Below, in pieces: positions 1 through 9,153 of a DNA stretch of 64,000 bases. The DNA comes from Proteiniclasticum ruminis (GTDB lineage Bacteria > Bacillota > Clostridia > Clostridiales > Clostridiaceae). Positions within the stretch are counted from its first letter, which is position 1; each line of letters starts with the position of its first letter. The translations under genes and the position numbers were made by a program. The notes beneath the pieces are model-generated. The model was not told where the DNA came from, ran no database searches, and saw only the letters and a list, made by a program, of their open reading frames with translations. The stretch lies in the NCBI RefSeq assembly GCF_900115135.1, contig NZ_FOVK01000001.1, positions 806,001 to 870,000 of the forward strand, in the 5' to 3' direction.

Positions 1-164
1 TACTCTCTTTCAAGTACATTCTTTGCCTCATAAGACAGCGTACTGCCCCTGTGAACAAAAAGCCCCCGGGATACAGCTTTGGCTCTTTTATACGTTTCAT
101 TAAAGATGACTTCTGCCATGGGACTTCTGCACGTGTTTCCTGTGCAGACAAACAGTACATTCAT
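1..164 (-). CDS. ywlE: Low-molecular-weight phosphatase, YwlE-like (partial, N-terminus only)
   Basis: The gene runs off the left edge, so only about 54 N-terminal residues are visible. They begin with a hydrophobic strand followed by the P-loop CTGNTCRS, the C-x5-R-S signature of low-molecular-weight protein tyrosine phosphatases, with the nucleophile at Cys7. The residue at position 11 is Thr. In B. subtilis YwlE a Thr at this place favours phosphoarginine, whereas tyrosine-specific members carry Ile, so protein-arginine phosphatase is the better guess. The next gene downstream in the transcript direction is not visible; the upstream neighbour ywlC ends 3 bases before this ATG, matching the ywlC-ywlE neighbourhood of Bacilli. 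The family call is firm; the arginine specificity is inference. Confidence 0.85.
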   Translation of the reverse strand, partial: MNVLFVCTGNTCRSPMAEVIFNETYKRAKAVSRGLFVHRGSTLSYEAKNVLERE

Positions 165-167
165 TTC

Positions 168-1217
168 TTACACCTCAATTATATGGAATGATGCAGCCTT
201 CTTCAGCCGGTTCATAATGGCTCTGGACACCCCAACTTCCTGAAACCCTTCCGATAATATCACATCCACCTGTGCATCGTCGAATCTTCGAAGTCCTTCA
301 AAGAGATTCCTCGCCACTTCTCCCAGGTCACTTTGGGTACCCATGGATACAAAAGTAATGTTTTTTCCATTATACACTGACTTTCTCTCTATGGGAGCAA
401 AAACTCCCACGGTTTTCCCATTTTTTATCATTTCATCAATCTGCCTGAGAATTTCATTCTCCACCTTTTGTGTTTCACCACGGAAAATTGTCATCGGTGC
501 TTTGGGGGCATAATGCCGGTATTTCATCCCCGGTGCTTTGGGGGCCTCCTCTTCTTCCACTCTGGTTTTCGCTTCCTCATAGACGACTTCTTCATCAATT
601 CCAAGAAGATCCTCATACGTAATGTACCCTGGTCTAAGAAGTCTTGGTGGAGAGACACTGTAATCTACGATGGTGGACTCCAGTCCAACAATAGAACTTC
701 CATCTCCTATGATCATATCCACTTTACCATCAAGATCTTCCACACATCTCTCATAATTTGTAGGACTGGGACGACCTGAGATATTGGCAGAAGGCGCTGC
801 AATGGGATGTCCGAGGGCTCTAATAAGAGCTCTGGCAACTTCATTGGAGGGCATCCTGATGCCAACACTGTCCAGTCCTGCACTGGTCTCCAAAGGCACA
901 ATCTCCGTTTTCTTGAGAATGATGGTTAATGGACCAGGCCAGAACGCCTTCATCATCTCTTGAGCCTTTGGCGGAATTTCCTTTGCGTATGGAGAAATCT
1001 CCCAATCCGCCACATGAATAATAAGAGGATTGTCCTGAGGTCTTCCCTTTGCTTCAAATATTTTTTTCACGGCGGAAGGATTCAGTGCGTCAGCTCCCAG
1101 ACCATATACAGTTTCAGTCGGGAATGCCACAGTGCCGCCACTTTGAAGAACTTCACCTGCAGTCCGAAACACATCCTCTTCCAGTCCTTTTTTTAAATTT
1201 ACCTTCTTTGTATCCAT
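168..1217 (-). CDS. ywlC: Threonylcarbamoyl-AMP synthase (Sua5/YwlC type)
   Basis: This enzyme makes threonylcarbamoyl-AMP from threonine, bicarbonate and ATP, the first step of the t6A37 modification of ANN-decoding tRNAs in the cytoplasm. The 349-residue protein has the long Sua5 form: an N-terminal YrdC domain (about residues 20-210) with KGRPQDNPLI and SANISGRPSPTN, then a linker and the C-terminal Sua5 domain opening with PGMKYRHYAPKAP. The start is supported by AGGAG eight bases upstream. It follows prfA, with a strong hairpin in between that may partly separate the two. Length and motifs are normal for the family. Confidence 0.95.
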   Translation of the reverse strand: MDTKKVNLKKGLEEDVFRTAGEVLQSGGTVAFPTETVYGLGADALNPSAVKKIFEAKGRPQDNPLIIHVADWEISPYAKEIPPKAQEMMKAFWPGPLTIILKKTEIVPLETSAGLDSVGIRMPSNEVARALIRALGHPIAAPSANISGRPSPTNYERCVEDLDGKVDMIIGDGSSIVGLESTIVDYSVSPPRLLRPGYITYEDLLGIDEEVVYEEAKTRVEEEEAPKAPGMKYRHYAPKAPMTIFRGETQKVENEILRQIDEMIKNGKTVGVFAPIERKSVYNGKNITFVSMGTQSDLGEVARNLFEGLRRFDDAQVDVILSEGFQEVGVSRAIMNRLKKAASFHIIEV

Positions 1218-1225
1218 TTTTACTC

Positions 1226-1256
1226 CTAAAAATGGGGACAGTACTACTGTCCCCCC
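1226..1256 (-). terminator. Intrinsic terminator or attenuator between prfA and ywlC
   Basis: On the minus strand a GC-rich palindrome with GGGGACAG and CTGTCCCC arms and a 5-base loop is followed at once by ATTTTT. It lies just after the prfA stop codon and just before the ywlC Shine-Dalgarno, so it should end or reduce read-through from the prfA transcript. Confidence 0.75.
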
Positions 1257-1259
1257 TCA

Positions 1260-2339
1260 TTAGCTATTTCTATTACCCATGGCTTTGAGTTTTTCAGCCT
1301 GGTCGAACCGAATCAGGGAATCAAGCATTTCATCCAAATCTCCGTCAAGAAAAGCATCCAGTTTATAGAGCGTCAGATTGATTCTGTGATCTGTTACTCT
1401 ACCCTGCGGATAATTATAGGTCCTGATTCTTTCAGAGCGGTCTCCTGTACCTACCTGTGATTTTCTCTCATCAGCAATGCCTTTATTTCTCTCCTGTTCT
1501 GCAATCTCATATAATCTGGAACGAAGTATCTTTAGGGCTTTTTCTTTGTTCTTCAGCTGAGATTTTTCATCCTGAACAGCCACCACTAGCCCGGAAGGCA
1601 TGTGCGTGATTCTGACAGCAGAGTCAGTGGTATTTACAGACTGTCCGCCGTTACCTGAGGAGCGGTACACATCCACACGGATATCATTCATGTTGATTTC
1701 CACGTCAACTTCATCCACTTCAGGAAGCACCGCTACCGTTGCTGTGGATGTGTGTATTCTGCCTGAACTTTCTGTATCTGGCACTCTCTGAACTCTATGA
1801 ACGCCAGATTCGTATTTCATCAGTGAGTAAACACCCTGTCCTTTCACCATGAATACAACTTCCTTGAAACCACCGATATCTGTTTCATTAAGGCTCATAA
1901 TCTCTACTTTCCATCTTCTGCTTTCTGCATATCTGGAGTACATTCTGAAGAGATTATAGGCAAACAGCGCCGCTTCATCCCCGCCTGCTCCACCTCTGAT
2001 TTCAACGAAAACATTTTTGTCGTCATTGGGATCCTTTGGCAGCAGCATAATCTGAAGTTCAGACTCAATCTCTTCCAGTTTCACTTTGATATTTCTCACA
2101 TCTTCATTGATCATTTCACGCATGTCCTGATCGTCTTCCACCTGAAGCATCTCCATATTGGCATCAAGCTCCTCCTGAAGTCCCTTGAATTCACGGTACT
2201 TCATGACGATGCTCTCAAGATCGGAATGCTCCTTTACCAGTTTCTGCCATCTTTCATGATCAGCAATCACATTGGGATCACTGATTCTCATGGTCAGCTC
2301 TTCATATTTACCTTCTACAAAACTTAATCTGTCTAACAT
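1260..2339 (-). CDS. prfA: Peptide chain release factor 1
   Basis: RF1 recognises UAA and UAG in the ribosomal A site and triggers release of the finished chain. The 359-residue length is typical. The codon-reading tripeptide is P-D-T (residues 187-189), fitting the RF1 P-x-T pattern rather than the RF2 S-P-F pattern, and the catalytic GGQ loop is at 231-233 in [21 protein letters not shown]-like sequence precedes the ATG. The next gene upstream is prmC, which encodes the methylase that modifies the Gln of GGQ, so substrate and modifier are co-transcribed. Confidence 0.98.
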   Translation of the reverse strand: MLDRLSFVEGKYEELTMRISDPNVIADHERWQKLVKEHSDLESIVMKYREFKGLQEELDANMEMLQVEDDQDMREMINEDVRNIKVKLEEIESELQIMLLPKDPNDDKNVFVEIRGGAGGDEAALFAYNLFRMYSRYAESRRWKVEIMSLNETDIGGFKEVVFMVKGQGVYSLMKYESGVHRVQRVPDTESSGRIHTSTATVAVLPEVDEVDVEINMNDIRVDVYRSSGNGGQSVNTTDSAVRITHMPSGLVVAVQDEKSQLKNKEKALKILRSRLYEIAEQERNKGIADERKSQVGTGDRSERIRTYNYPQGRVTDHRINLTLYKLDAFLDGDLDEMLDSLIRFDQAEKLKAMGNRNS

Positions 2340-2390
2340 TATTTTTACTCCTTTTTATTTGCACTTCTCCTAAAAATAACATCAGGAAAG

Positions 2391-3242
2391 CTAAGTCTCC
2401 GGAATCAGCAGGCCAGATACTACTCTGGAAAGTCCGGAAAAGTCTTTTATCGTATGAACATTTTTAAATCCATATTCTTTCATCATCTTCTCCACCTCAC
2501 TGCTCTGATCATAACCGATTTCAAAAATCAGCATCCCGTTTTCTCGAAGATAACTTGAGGCCTGTTGTGTGATCGATCTATAAAAATCCAGACCGCTATC
2601 TCCACCATACAGGGCTAAATGCGGCTCATAGTCGCGAACAGTCTTCTCCAGCTTTCTCATATCCTCACCGCTGATATAAGGAGGATTGCTTACAATGAGA
2701 TCATAGGAATCTTCTATGCTGGAGAATAAATCAGAACACACAATCCGGACTCTTTCTTCAAGTCCCAAACGCACAGCATTCTCCCTTGCCACATCCAAGG
2801 CCTCTTTATTTATATCAGAAAGCGTTACATTTGTAAATTCAAAAGAAGCAGCAATGGAAAGACCGATGGCTCCCGAACCACAGCAAAGATCTAAAACCTT
2901 TCTGTATCCATGGCTTCTGATGGCTTCCAAAGCCTCTGTCACAGCAATTTCCGTGTCCGGTCTTGGAATAAGAGTGTGTTCATTCACCCTGAACACCATC
3001 CCCATAAATTCCTTGCTGCCCGTGATATAAGCTACAGGCATCCCCTGTTCCCGTTTTTGCAAAAAGAGCTCATAAAGATCCTGCTCTTCCTTTGAAAGAC
3101 TTTCATCCCCATGAACGAGAAGATAGGTATCGTCTTTTTTGAGGACATGCTTAAGGAGCACACGCGCATCTAAAGCAGGTGTCCCAGAAGCTTCTCTGAT
3201 TCTAGCGGCGCCTTTTCTCAAGGCTTCACGAATGCTGTTCAA
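2391..3242 (-). CDS. prmC: Release factor glutamine methyltransferase
   Basis: PrmC N5-methylates the glutamine of the GGQ motif in release factors using S-adenosylmethionine. The 283-residue protein has the family's helical N-terminal domain, the SAM-binding sequence VLDLCCGSGAIGLS, and the NPPY catalytic motif in VSNPPYIS. The start codon appears to be TTG, lying inside the end of the upstream DUF1385 gene (17-base overlap), which implies translational coupling. The order DUF1385-prmC-prfA is common in Clostridia. Confidence 0.97.
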   Translation of the reverse strand: MNSIREALRKGAARIREASGTPALDARVLLKHVLKKDDTYLLVHGDESLSKEEQDLYELFLQKREQGMPVAYITGSKEFMGMVFRVNEHTLIPRPDTEIAVTEALEAIRSHGYRKVLDLCCGSGAIGLSIAASFEFTNVTLSDINKEALDVARENAVRLGLEERVRIVCSDLFSSIEDSYDLIVSNPPYISGEDMRKLEKTVRDYEPHLALYGGDSGLDFYRSITQQASSYLRENGMLIFEIGYDQSSEVEKMMKEYGFKNVHTIKDFSGLSRVVSGLLIPET

Positions 3243-4143
3243 TTTCCATCAGCCCTTCCGCCTCTTTCAGCGCTCTTATGGAAACCTCAAGCATTTCATC
3301 AAGAGGTTCTTTTGTGGTCAGTCTTTGGAGCATCATACCTGGATAGGCAATAGCAGTTTGAAGGGGCCCTTTGGTTTTGCCAAGCCACCTTAAGATTTCG
3401 TAGGTAATTCCCGATATGAGAGGCAGCAGCAGTATTCTTGTAACAACTCTTATGACAGGATGTGTCCATCCAGTAAAACTGAACACCACAATACTCACCG
3501 CCATCACAAGAAACATAAAGTTGGTGCCGCATCGTTCATGGTACCTTGTACAGGTTCGCACATTCTCCACCGTCAGTTCCATTTCATTTTCATAACAGAT
3601 GATGGCTTTATGCTCTGCACCATGATACTGGAATACCCGGTAGATGTCCTTAAGCTTGCTGATGCCATAAAGGTATCCAATAAAGATACTGAGTCGAAGC
3701 ACTGCTTCTGTGATGTTCAGCACGATGGCAGGAAAATCATATCTTCTCAGAAGTCCTGTAATCAGCGTTGGCAGCACAAAAAACAGCAGAACGCTAAGCC
3801 CCAGGCTAAAAATGAGCGTCAGTGTCTCTATGATCTTCTCTCCTTTTTCACCGAACTTGGCTTTCAGAAAAACCTCAAATTTTGTAGGTTCCTCTTCCTC
3901 TCCAAATATTGACGCGGACCAGTTCAGGCTCTTGATCCCAATTCTCATGGAGTCCACCAGAGCCACAGCGCCTCGAACGAGGGGCCATTTGAAAAAAGCG
4001 TGCTTTTGGGACAGGGGCTTTGTGTCATCATGGTGCACTACAATCTCCCCTTCAGGATTTCTTACTGCGGTGGCTATTCCTTTTAGCCCGCGCATCATGA
4101 CGCCCTCGATCACCGCCTGACCGCCTACTGTTGTATTTCTCAT
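3226..4143 (-). CDS. DUF1385 membrane protein (YqhQ family)
   Basis: This 305-residue protein belongs to the DUF1385/YqhQ family, whose biochemical role is not established. It starts with GGQAVIEGVMMRG, the family hallmark, has a predicted cytoplasmic N-terminal part, and then four or five hydrophobic segments (roughly residues 110-230). A conserved HGAEHK-type stretch (YHGAEHKAIICYE) and a Cys-rich CTRYHERCGTN segment are present and could bind a metal; that is inference. AAGGTGAAGGA precedes the ATG. It sits 17 bases after tdk and overlaps prmC. Confidence 0.92.
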   Translation of the reverse strand: MRNTTVGGQAVIEGVMMRGLKGIATAVRNPEGEIVVHHDDTKPLSQKHAFFKWPLVRGAVALVDSMRIGIKSLNWSASIFGEEEEPTKFEVFLKAKFGEKGEKIIETLTLIFSLGLSVLLFFVLPTLITGLLRRYDFPAIVLNITEAVLRLSIFIGYLYGISKLKDIYRVFQYHGAEHKAIICYENEMELTVENVRTCTRYHERCGTNFMFLVMAVSIVVFSFTGWTHPVIRVVTRILLLPLISGITYEILRWLGKTKGPLQTAIAYPGMMLQRLTTKEPLDEMLEVSIRALKEAEGLMEIEQHS

Positions 4144-4160
4144 TCCTTCACCTTATCTTT

Positions 4161-4769
4161 CTATAAATTCTTCTTCTTTTCCTCTGCTTTTTTTCGGTAC
4201 TTAAAGTAACAGTCTGCGCAAAGCGACTGATACTCCACATCACCTTCCAAATCTATGGCTACTTGAGCACCCTCAAAAATAAATTCCCCATTGATTTTTC
4301 TGCCATTTAGCAGCGCTTTTTTCCCACAGGTGCAGATGGTTTTCAGCTCTTCGATGCTATGGGCCAACAGAAGGAGCCTTGCGCTGCCTTCAAAACCATT
4401 CATGAGAAAATCGGTTCTCAGACCATAGCAGATGACAGGAACTTTCAGCACAATGGCCACCTTCAGGAGCTGGTCGATCTGCTCTGCTTTTAAAAACTGC
4501 ACCTCATCCACAAGGATACAATGGATTTTTCCTTCATTCTGAATCCATTTTTCTGTAACTTCATAAAGATCATCCTGGATTTTCACACTGAAATCCGCTT
4601 CTCTGACAACACCCAGTCTGGAAACCAGTCTGTTTCCTCCTTTTGTATCCACTTGAGGTTTGAATATTTTTACTTTCATCCCTCTTTCTTCATAATTATA
4701 TGCCACCTGCATGAGATTCGTGGATTTCCCTGAATTCATTGCACCATAGCGAAAATATAATTTACTCAT
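4161..4769 (-). CDS. tdk: Thymidine kinase
   Basis: This type II thymidine kinase phosphorylates thymidine to dTMP in nucleotide salvage. The 202-residue protein has the P-loop GAMNSGKST at residues 9-17, a DEVQF Walker B segment, and a C-terminal zinc-binding lasso built from CTCG and CADC cysteine pairs. All of these are standard for the small tetrameric TK family. GGGGGAAGATGA gives a good Shine-Dalgarno. It is the first gene of the leftward tdk-DUF1385-prmC-prfA run and diverges from rpmE. Confidence 0.97.
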   Translation of the reverse strand: MSKLYFRYGAMNSGKSTNLMQVAYNYEERGMKVKIFKPQVDTKGGNRLVSRLGVVREADFSVKIQDDLYEVTEKWIQNEGKIHCILVDEVQFLKAEQIDQLLKVAIVLKVPVICYGLRTDFLMNGFEGSARLLLLAHSIEELKTICTCGKKALLNGRKINGEFIFEGAQVAIDLEGDVEYQSLCADCYFKYRKKAEEKKKNL

Positions 4770-4840
4770 TCATCTTCCCCCTGTACTCCTTCATACCCAA
4801 TCCATTATATCATTTTAGGTATCCATTATCCATAATATTG

Positions 4841-4869
4841 TTGACTCAGAGAATTCTAAGTGTTAGAAT
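4841..4869 (+). promoter_or_regulatory. SigA promoter of rpmE
   Basis: TTGACT, a 17-base spacer and TAGAAT form a near-consensus vegetative promoter 38 bases upstream of the rpmE start codon. Confidence 0.85.
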
Positions 4870-4906
4870 TGAATAGTTAAAAAATGATGAAATTGAGGTG
4901 AAATAA

Positions 4907-5122
4907 ATGAAAGAAGGCATACATCCAAAGTACAACAATGAAGCTGTTGTTAAGTGTGCATGTGGAAACACATTCGTTACTGGATCAGTAAAGGATGAGC
5001 TTAAGGTTGAAATATGTTCTCAGTGCCATCCATTCTTCACAGGTAAGCAGAAGATTGTAGATGTTGGCGGAAGAGTAGATCGTTTCAAGAAGAAGTTCAA
5101 CATCACATCCACAGAAGAATAG
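4907..5122 (+). CDS. rpmE: 50S ribosomal protein L31
   Basis: L31 is a small protein that bridges the ribosomal subunits. This 71-residue copy is the zinc-binding (C+) form, with a CACG pair near residue 17 and a CSQC pair near residue 37, the latter in [13 protein letters not shown]. It begins [10 protein letters not shown], typical for the family. TTGAGGTGA precedes the start. It is a single-gene unit with its own promoter and terminator and diverges from tdk. Zinc-free paralogues that replace it under zinc limitation are not visible here. Confidence 0.98.
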   Translation: MKEGIHPKYNNEAVVKCACGNTFVTGSVKDELKVEICSQCHPFFTGKQKIVDVGGRVDRFKKKFNITSTEE

Positions 5123-5136
5123 AATCTTCATTTATG

Positions 5137-5165
5137 AAAGGCCCGATTTTATCGGCCTTTTTTAT
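5137..5165 (+). terminator. rpmE terminator
   Basis: AAAGGCC and GGCCTTT arms, extended inward by CGAT/ATC, are followed by a T-rich run. Confidence 0.9.
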
Positions 5166-5171
5166 TTAATG

Positions 5172-5210
5172 AAAAACAGGAAGTCAGAACTGCTGATTTC
5201 CTGTTTTTTT
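5172..5210 (-). terminator. Terminator of the ABC-F gene
   Basis: On the minus strand AAACAGGAA and TTCCTGTTT arms enclose a second small stem (TCAG/CTGA) and are followed by T residues. It lies just after the stop codon of the ABC-F gene. Confidence 0.85.
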
Positions 5211-5216
5211 GCTTTA

Positions 5217-7115
5217 TTAGAGTAACCCAAGCTCTTCTGCCAGCTCATTCAGGTAAGTCCATCTCTCCATCGCCTCTTCAAGAGCATTCTCTAACTTAGC
5301 TTTCTCTTCAAGTAGAGGCGAAAGTTTTTCAAAATCAGCTGCATGAAGACTCATACGCTCCTCCACAGAAACAAGCTCCTTTTCTAGCGATTCGATCTTT
5401 CCATCGATCTCATCAAACTCTTTCTGTTCTTTGTAACTGAACTTTGTTTTAACCTTCTCTTTGGGCTTTTCTTTCTGAGCTTCCTGAGGACTTTTTTCCT
5501 CGACAGGCATAAGCTCTGATTCACTCTTTCTTTTTTCTTCAAATTCCGTGTAATTTCCAAAGTAGATTGAAACTTCTCCTTCTCCATCAAAAGAAAAAAT
5601 CTTCTCTGCCACCCGATCCAGGAAGTAGCGGTCGTGGGACACCGTGATGACTGCCCCAGGAAAAGTCTCCAGGTAATCTTCCAAAACACTCAGCGTTTTG
5701 ATATCCAGATCATTGGTCGGCTCATCCAGTAGGATCACATTTGGTTTTTCCATGAGCATCCGAAGAAGCATCAGTCTTCTCTTTTCACCGCCTGAAAGAA
5801 GCGTAATCGGTGTCCACTGCTCTTCCCCTGTGAAAAGAAATGTTTCCATCATTTCACTGGCACTCACTGTCCCCTCAGATGTTTCGATAACTTCAGCAGC
5901 TTCCTTAATATACTCGATGGCTCTCATCTTCTCGTCTGGAATGGTATACTCCTGTGAGAGGTATGCAATCTTCACTGTATCTCCTACATCCACACCTCCT
6001 GCGTCAGGTGTGATCTTCCCCGCAAGGATTTTAAGAAATGTGGACTTACCGATGCCGTTCTCTCCCACTATCCCGATTCTGTCACCCCTAGCCACCATAT
6101 AAGAAAAGTCCTTCAGAAGCGTTTTATCTCCGTAAGCCATTGAAACTCCTTCGATGGAAATGATTTTCTTTCCGAGTCTCGATGATAACGCTTTGATCTC
6201 AAGAGCCTCCTCTTTTAAGAGGAGCTCCTTGGATGAGAGCTCTTCAAACCGGTCAATACGGGCTTTCTGCTTTGTGGTACGCGCTTTTGCACCGCGCCTG
6301 ATCCATGCCAGTTCCTTCACTAGCAGCTTCTGTCTTTTTCTTTCTGAAGCTTCCAGAATGTCTTCTCGTTCTGATTTCATTTCCAGATACTTGGAGTAAT
6401 TGACGGGATAACTGAAGACCATGCCCCGATCTATTTCCAGGATCCTGTTTGCCACACGTTCCAAAAAATAACGGTCATGGGTCACCATAAGCAGCGCTCC
6501 CCTTCTATTTTTCAGATACTCTTCGAGCCATGCAACGGATGCGTTGTCTATATGGTTCGTCGGTTCATCCAGGATCAGCATATCAGAGGGAGTAATGAGC
6601 GCCGTGGCCATGGCTACCCGCTTCTTCTGTCCGCCTGAAAGCTCTTTCATTTTTTTATGAAAATCTGTGATACCAAGTTTTGTCAGAATCATTTTTGCTT
6701 CCGCTTCAAGGGACCATGCATTCGAGGTCTCCATATCATTGGAAAGCTTCAGCATTTTCTTTTGAAGTTCTTCATTTTGTGGATCTTGTTCCAAAGAAAG
6801 GATTCCTTCCTCATAGGCTTGAAGAATCTTCAGGACTGGCGCTTCCCCATGGAATACCTGCTGAAGCACAGTATAGTCTTCTATGATTTGTGGTTCCTGT
6901 GAAAGATAGGATAAAGAAGCCTTGGATACTCGCTGCACCAATCCGGTATCTGGTGATACTACACCTGCAAGCACTTTCAGAAGAGTCGATTTGCCAGTCC
7001 CATTGACTCCGATGATCCCAATCTTATCTGTATCCGTCAGTGTCAGTGTGACGGAATCAAATAGCTTTTTCATTCCATAATTTTTCGATATATTTTCTGC
7101 GGTAATGATATTCAA
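5217..7115 (-). CDS. ABC-F family ATPase, Uup-like with C-terminal coiled coil
   Basis: ABC-F proteins are soluble twin-ATPase factors that act on ribosomes rather than in transport. This 632-residue protein has two complete cassettes: Walker A at 36-44 and 351-359, LSGGQ at 159-163 and LSGGE at 440-444, and DEPTNHID at 183-190 and DEPTNDLD at 464-471. The linker between them (about 240-300) is charged and helical. A Lys/Glu-rich tail (about 535-632) is predicted coiled coil, as in Uup/YdiF-type members. Whether it resolves stalled ribosomes, acts in assembly or gives antibiotic resistance cannot be told from sequence. It is monocistronic, with its own terminator. Confidence 0.9.
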   Translation of the reverse strand: MNIITAENISKNYGMKKLFDSVTLTLTDTDKIGIIGVNGTGKSTLLKVLAGVVSPDTGLVQRVSKASLSYLSQEPQIIEDYTVLQQVFHGEAPVLKILQAYEEGILSLEQDPQNEELQKKMLKLSNDMETSNAWSLEAEAKMILTKLGITDFHKKMKELSGGQKKRVAMATALITPSDMLILDEPTNHIDNASVAWLEEYLKNRRGALLMVTHDRYFLERVANRILEIDRGMVFSYPVNYSKYLEMKSEREDILEASERKRQKLLVKELAWIRRGAKARTTKQKARIDRFEELSSKELLLKEEALEIKALSSRLGKKIISIEGVSMAYGDKTLLKDFSYMVARGDRIGIVGENGIGKSTFLKILAGKITPDAGGVDVGDTVKIAYLSQEYTIPDEKMRAIEYIKEAAEVIETSEGTVSASEMMETFLFTGEEQWTPITLLSGGEKRRLMLLRMLMEKPNVILLDEPTNDLDIKTLSVLEDYLETFPGAVITVSHDRYFLDRVAEKIFSFDGEGEVSIYFGNYTEFEEKRKSESELMPVEEKSPQEAQKEKPKEKVKTKFSYKEQKEFDEIDGKIESLEKELVSVEERMSLHAADFEKLSPLLEEKAKLENALEEAMERWTYLNELAEELGLL

Positions 7116-7170
7116 AATAATTTCTCCTTAGCGAACAAACGATCACCCGTTCTCATGATGAAGCAACTAG

Positions 7171-7212
7171 AAAACACCTGAAAGACTCATGATATGAATC
7201 TTCAGGTGTTTA
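7171..7212 (-). terminator. hcp terminator
   Basis: AAACACCTGAA and TTCAGGTGTTT arms, with a further inner pairing of GACTCAT to ATGAATC, lie directly after the hcp stop codon. Confidence 0.88.
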
Positions 7213-7226
7213 ATTATACCACTAAA

Positions 7227-8861
7227 TTAGTTTGCCATGAAGAGCTCAATGTCTTCATCCACTTCTCCGATGGTGGCGATTCCAAATTTTTCAACCAGAA
7301 CGTTAGCAACGTTTGGAGAAAGGAATGCAGGCAGTGTTGGTCCAAGGTGAATGTTTTTGACTCCGAGGTATAAGAGGGCGAGCAGTACAATGACCGCTTT
7401 CTGCTCATACCAAGCGATGTTGTAGGCGATGGGAAGATCGTTGAGGCTGTCAAGTCCAAAGATTTCCTTGAGCTTCATTGCAATGACAACTAGAGAATAG
7501 GAGTCATTACATTGTCCAGCATCCAGTACTCTAGGAATTCCTCCGATATCCCCCAAAGGAAGTTTATTGTATCTGTATTTTGCGCATCCAGCTGTTAAAA
7601 TCACAGCATCCTGTGGCAATTTTTCCGCGAACTCAGTATAGTAATTTCTTTGGTTCATTCTGCCGTCGCAACCTGCCATAACAACAAATTTACGGATAGC
7701 CCCACTCTTCACTGCATCCACTACCTTGTCTGCCAGCGCCACTACCTGTGCATGGGCAAATCCACCAATAATCTTACCTGTTTCAATTTCTGTTGGTGCT
7801 TCTAAGGTCTTAGCCAGCTCTATAATCTCAGAGAAATCTTTCACTCCATCCGCATCTGCTTCGACATGTACACACCCTGGGTATCCTGATGCACCAGTTG
7901 TAAAGATACGGTTTCTCAGACTCTCATTTCTTGGGGGAACAATGCAGTTGGTTGTGAAGAGAATTGGTCCGTTGAAGGACTCGAACTCTTCCACCTGTTT
8001 CCACCATGCATTTCCATAATTCCCCACAAAGTTGTCATATTTTTTGAACTCAGGGTAATAGTGGGCTGGCAGCATTTCACTGTGAGTATATACATCTACA
8101 CCAGTTCCTCTTGTCTGCTCCAGGAGCTGCTTCAGATCTGTAAGATCATGTCCTGAAATCAGAATTGCAGGTCTGTTACGGACACCGATATTCACCTCTG
8201 TCACTTCTGGATTCCCAAACATAGAGGTATTCGCATTATCAAGCAGAGCCATAGCCTGTACACCCAGTTCACCGGTTTTCAGTGTCAGTGCAACCAGGTC
8301 ATCTGCCCCTAGACTGTTGTCCTGAGTTGCCGCCAAAGCCTCATAGACGAATCCATAAATTTCATGATTCTCTTTCCCAATATTCAGTGCATGATGAGCA
8401 TATGCTGCCATACCTTTTAATCCATAGATAATCAGTTCTCTAAGGGATCTGACATCTTCATCTTTCGTAGAAAGAACACCAACCAAAGCCGCTTTTTTCA
8501 GCATGGAAGCACGATTTGTCACCTCAAAGTTCATCGCATCGGATTTTACGTCCAGATTCAATGAAGACTTCAGTTCATCCCGATAGGCAATCATCTTTCT
8601 GATTTGCGCTTCAATGGCATCCTCATCAAAGTTCGCATTGGTAATGGTCATGAAAAGTGAATTGATGACTTCATGATTGACTTTTGTCAGTGTTGAAGCT
8701 TCTAAGCCTCCAGCCATAACGACCTGTGAAACTCCTTTCAGGGTATAGATCAGAAGATCTTGAAGATTCGCCACTTCAGGACTTTTTCCACAAACACCAA
8801 TGATTTCGCAGCCTGTACCACGGGATGCTTCCTGACATTGATAACAGAACATATTTGACAT
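7227..8861 (-). CDS. hcp: Hybrid cluster protein (hydroxylamine reductase / NO-detoxifying Hcp)
   Basis: Hcp carries a hybrid Fe-S-O cluster and reduces hydroxylamine in vitro; in several bacteria its role is disposal of nitric oxide. The N-terminal cysteines C6, C9, C18 and C24 have C-x2-C-x8-C-x5-C spacing, the [4Fe-4S] form of strict anaerobes. Downstream hybrid-cluster segments include [22 protein letters not shown] and [11 protein letters not shown] place the start at ATG 8861 because AGGAGG lies seven bases before it; an in-frame ATG 24 bases upstream lacks this. It is divergent from a Crp/Fnr regulator and has a palindromic site just upstream of its promoter. Confidence 0.96.
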   Translation of the reverse strand: MSNMFCYQCQEASRGTGCEIIGVCGKSPEVANLQDLLIYTLKGVSQVVMAGGLEASTLTKVNHEVINSLFMTITNANFDEDAIEAQIRKMIAYRDELKSSLNLDVKSDAMNFEVTNRASMLKKAALVGVLSTKDEDVRSLRELIIYGLKGMAAYAHHALNIGKENHEIYGFVYEALAATQDNSLGADDLVALTLKTGELGVQAMALLDNANTSMFGNPEVTEVNIGVRNRPAILISGHDLTDLKQLLEQTRGTGVDVYTHSEMLPAHYYPEFKKYDNFVGNYGNAWWKQVEEFESFNGPILFTTNCIVPPRNESLRNRIFTTGASGYPGCVHVEADADGVKDFSEIIELAKTLEAPTEIETGKIIGGFAHAQVVALADKVVDAVKSGAIRKFVVMAGCDGRMNQRNYYTEFAEKLPQDAVILTAGCAKYRYNKLPLGDIGGIPRVLDAGQCNDSYSLVVIAMKLKEIFGLDSLNDLPIAYNIAWYEQKAVIVLLALLYLGVKNIHLGPTLPAFLSPNVANVLVEKFGIATIGEVDEDIELFMAN

Positions 8862-8962
8862 TTTAGTTCCTCCTAGCTCTCGCATATTATATGTAAGCCC
8901 ATAGACTCCGAATGATACTGACCTTTCGGAACAAGTATGGACTTCTTATCTCTACGTCATCG

Positions 8963-9005
8963 ATTATAATAGAACAGCGGAAGAAAAACTGTAACACCTG
9001 TTACA
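8963..9005 (-). promoter_or_regulatory. hcp promoter with Crp/Fnr-type operator
   Basis: Reading leftward, the palindrome TGTAACACCTGTTACA (8990-9005, 7-base arms) precedes a TATAAT -10 box at 8963-8968. With a start site about 7 bases after the -10, the palindrome is centred at about -41.5, the classic activating position for a Crp/Fnr-family protein. No good -35 box is seen, as expected for an activator-dependent promoter. Confidence 0.8.
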
Positions 9006-9153
9006 CATTTAGAGAAAAAATCGAAAGATAATGGAGCATAACATTAACAGCTTTTAGAAAAAACCCCTCCGAGTGTTTCACTCTGGATTATTCCATTTCC
9101 TTTGATTTCAAGCTATAATATTAGGGTCCAGAAGTATGAAAAGAGGTATCAAG

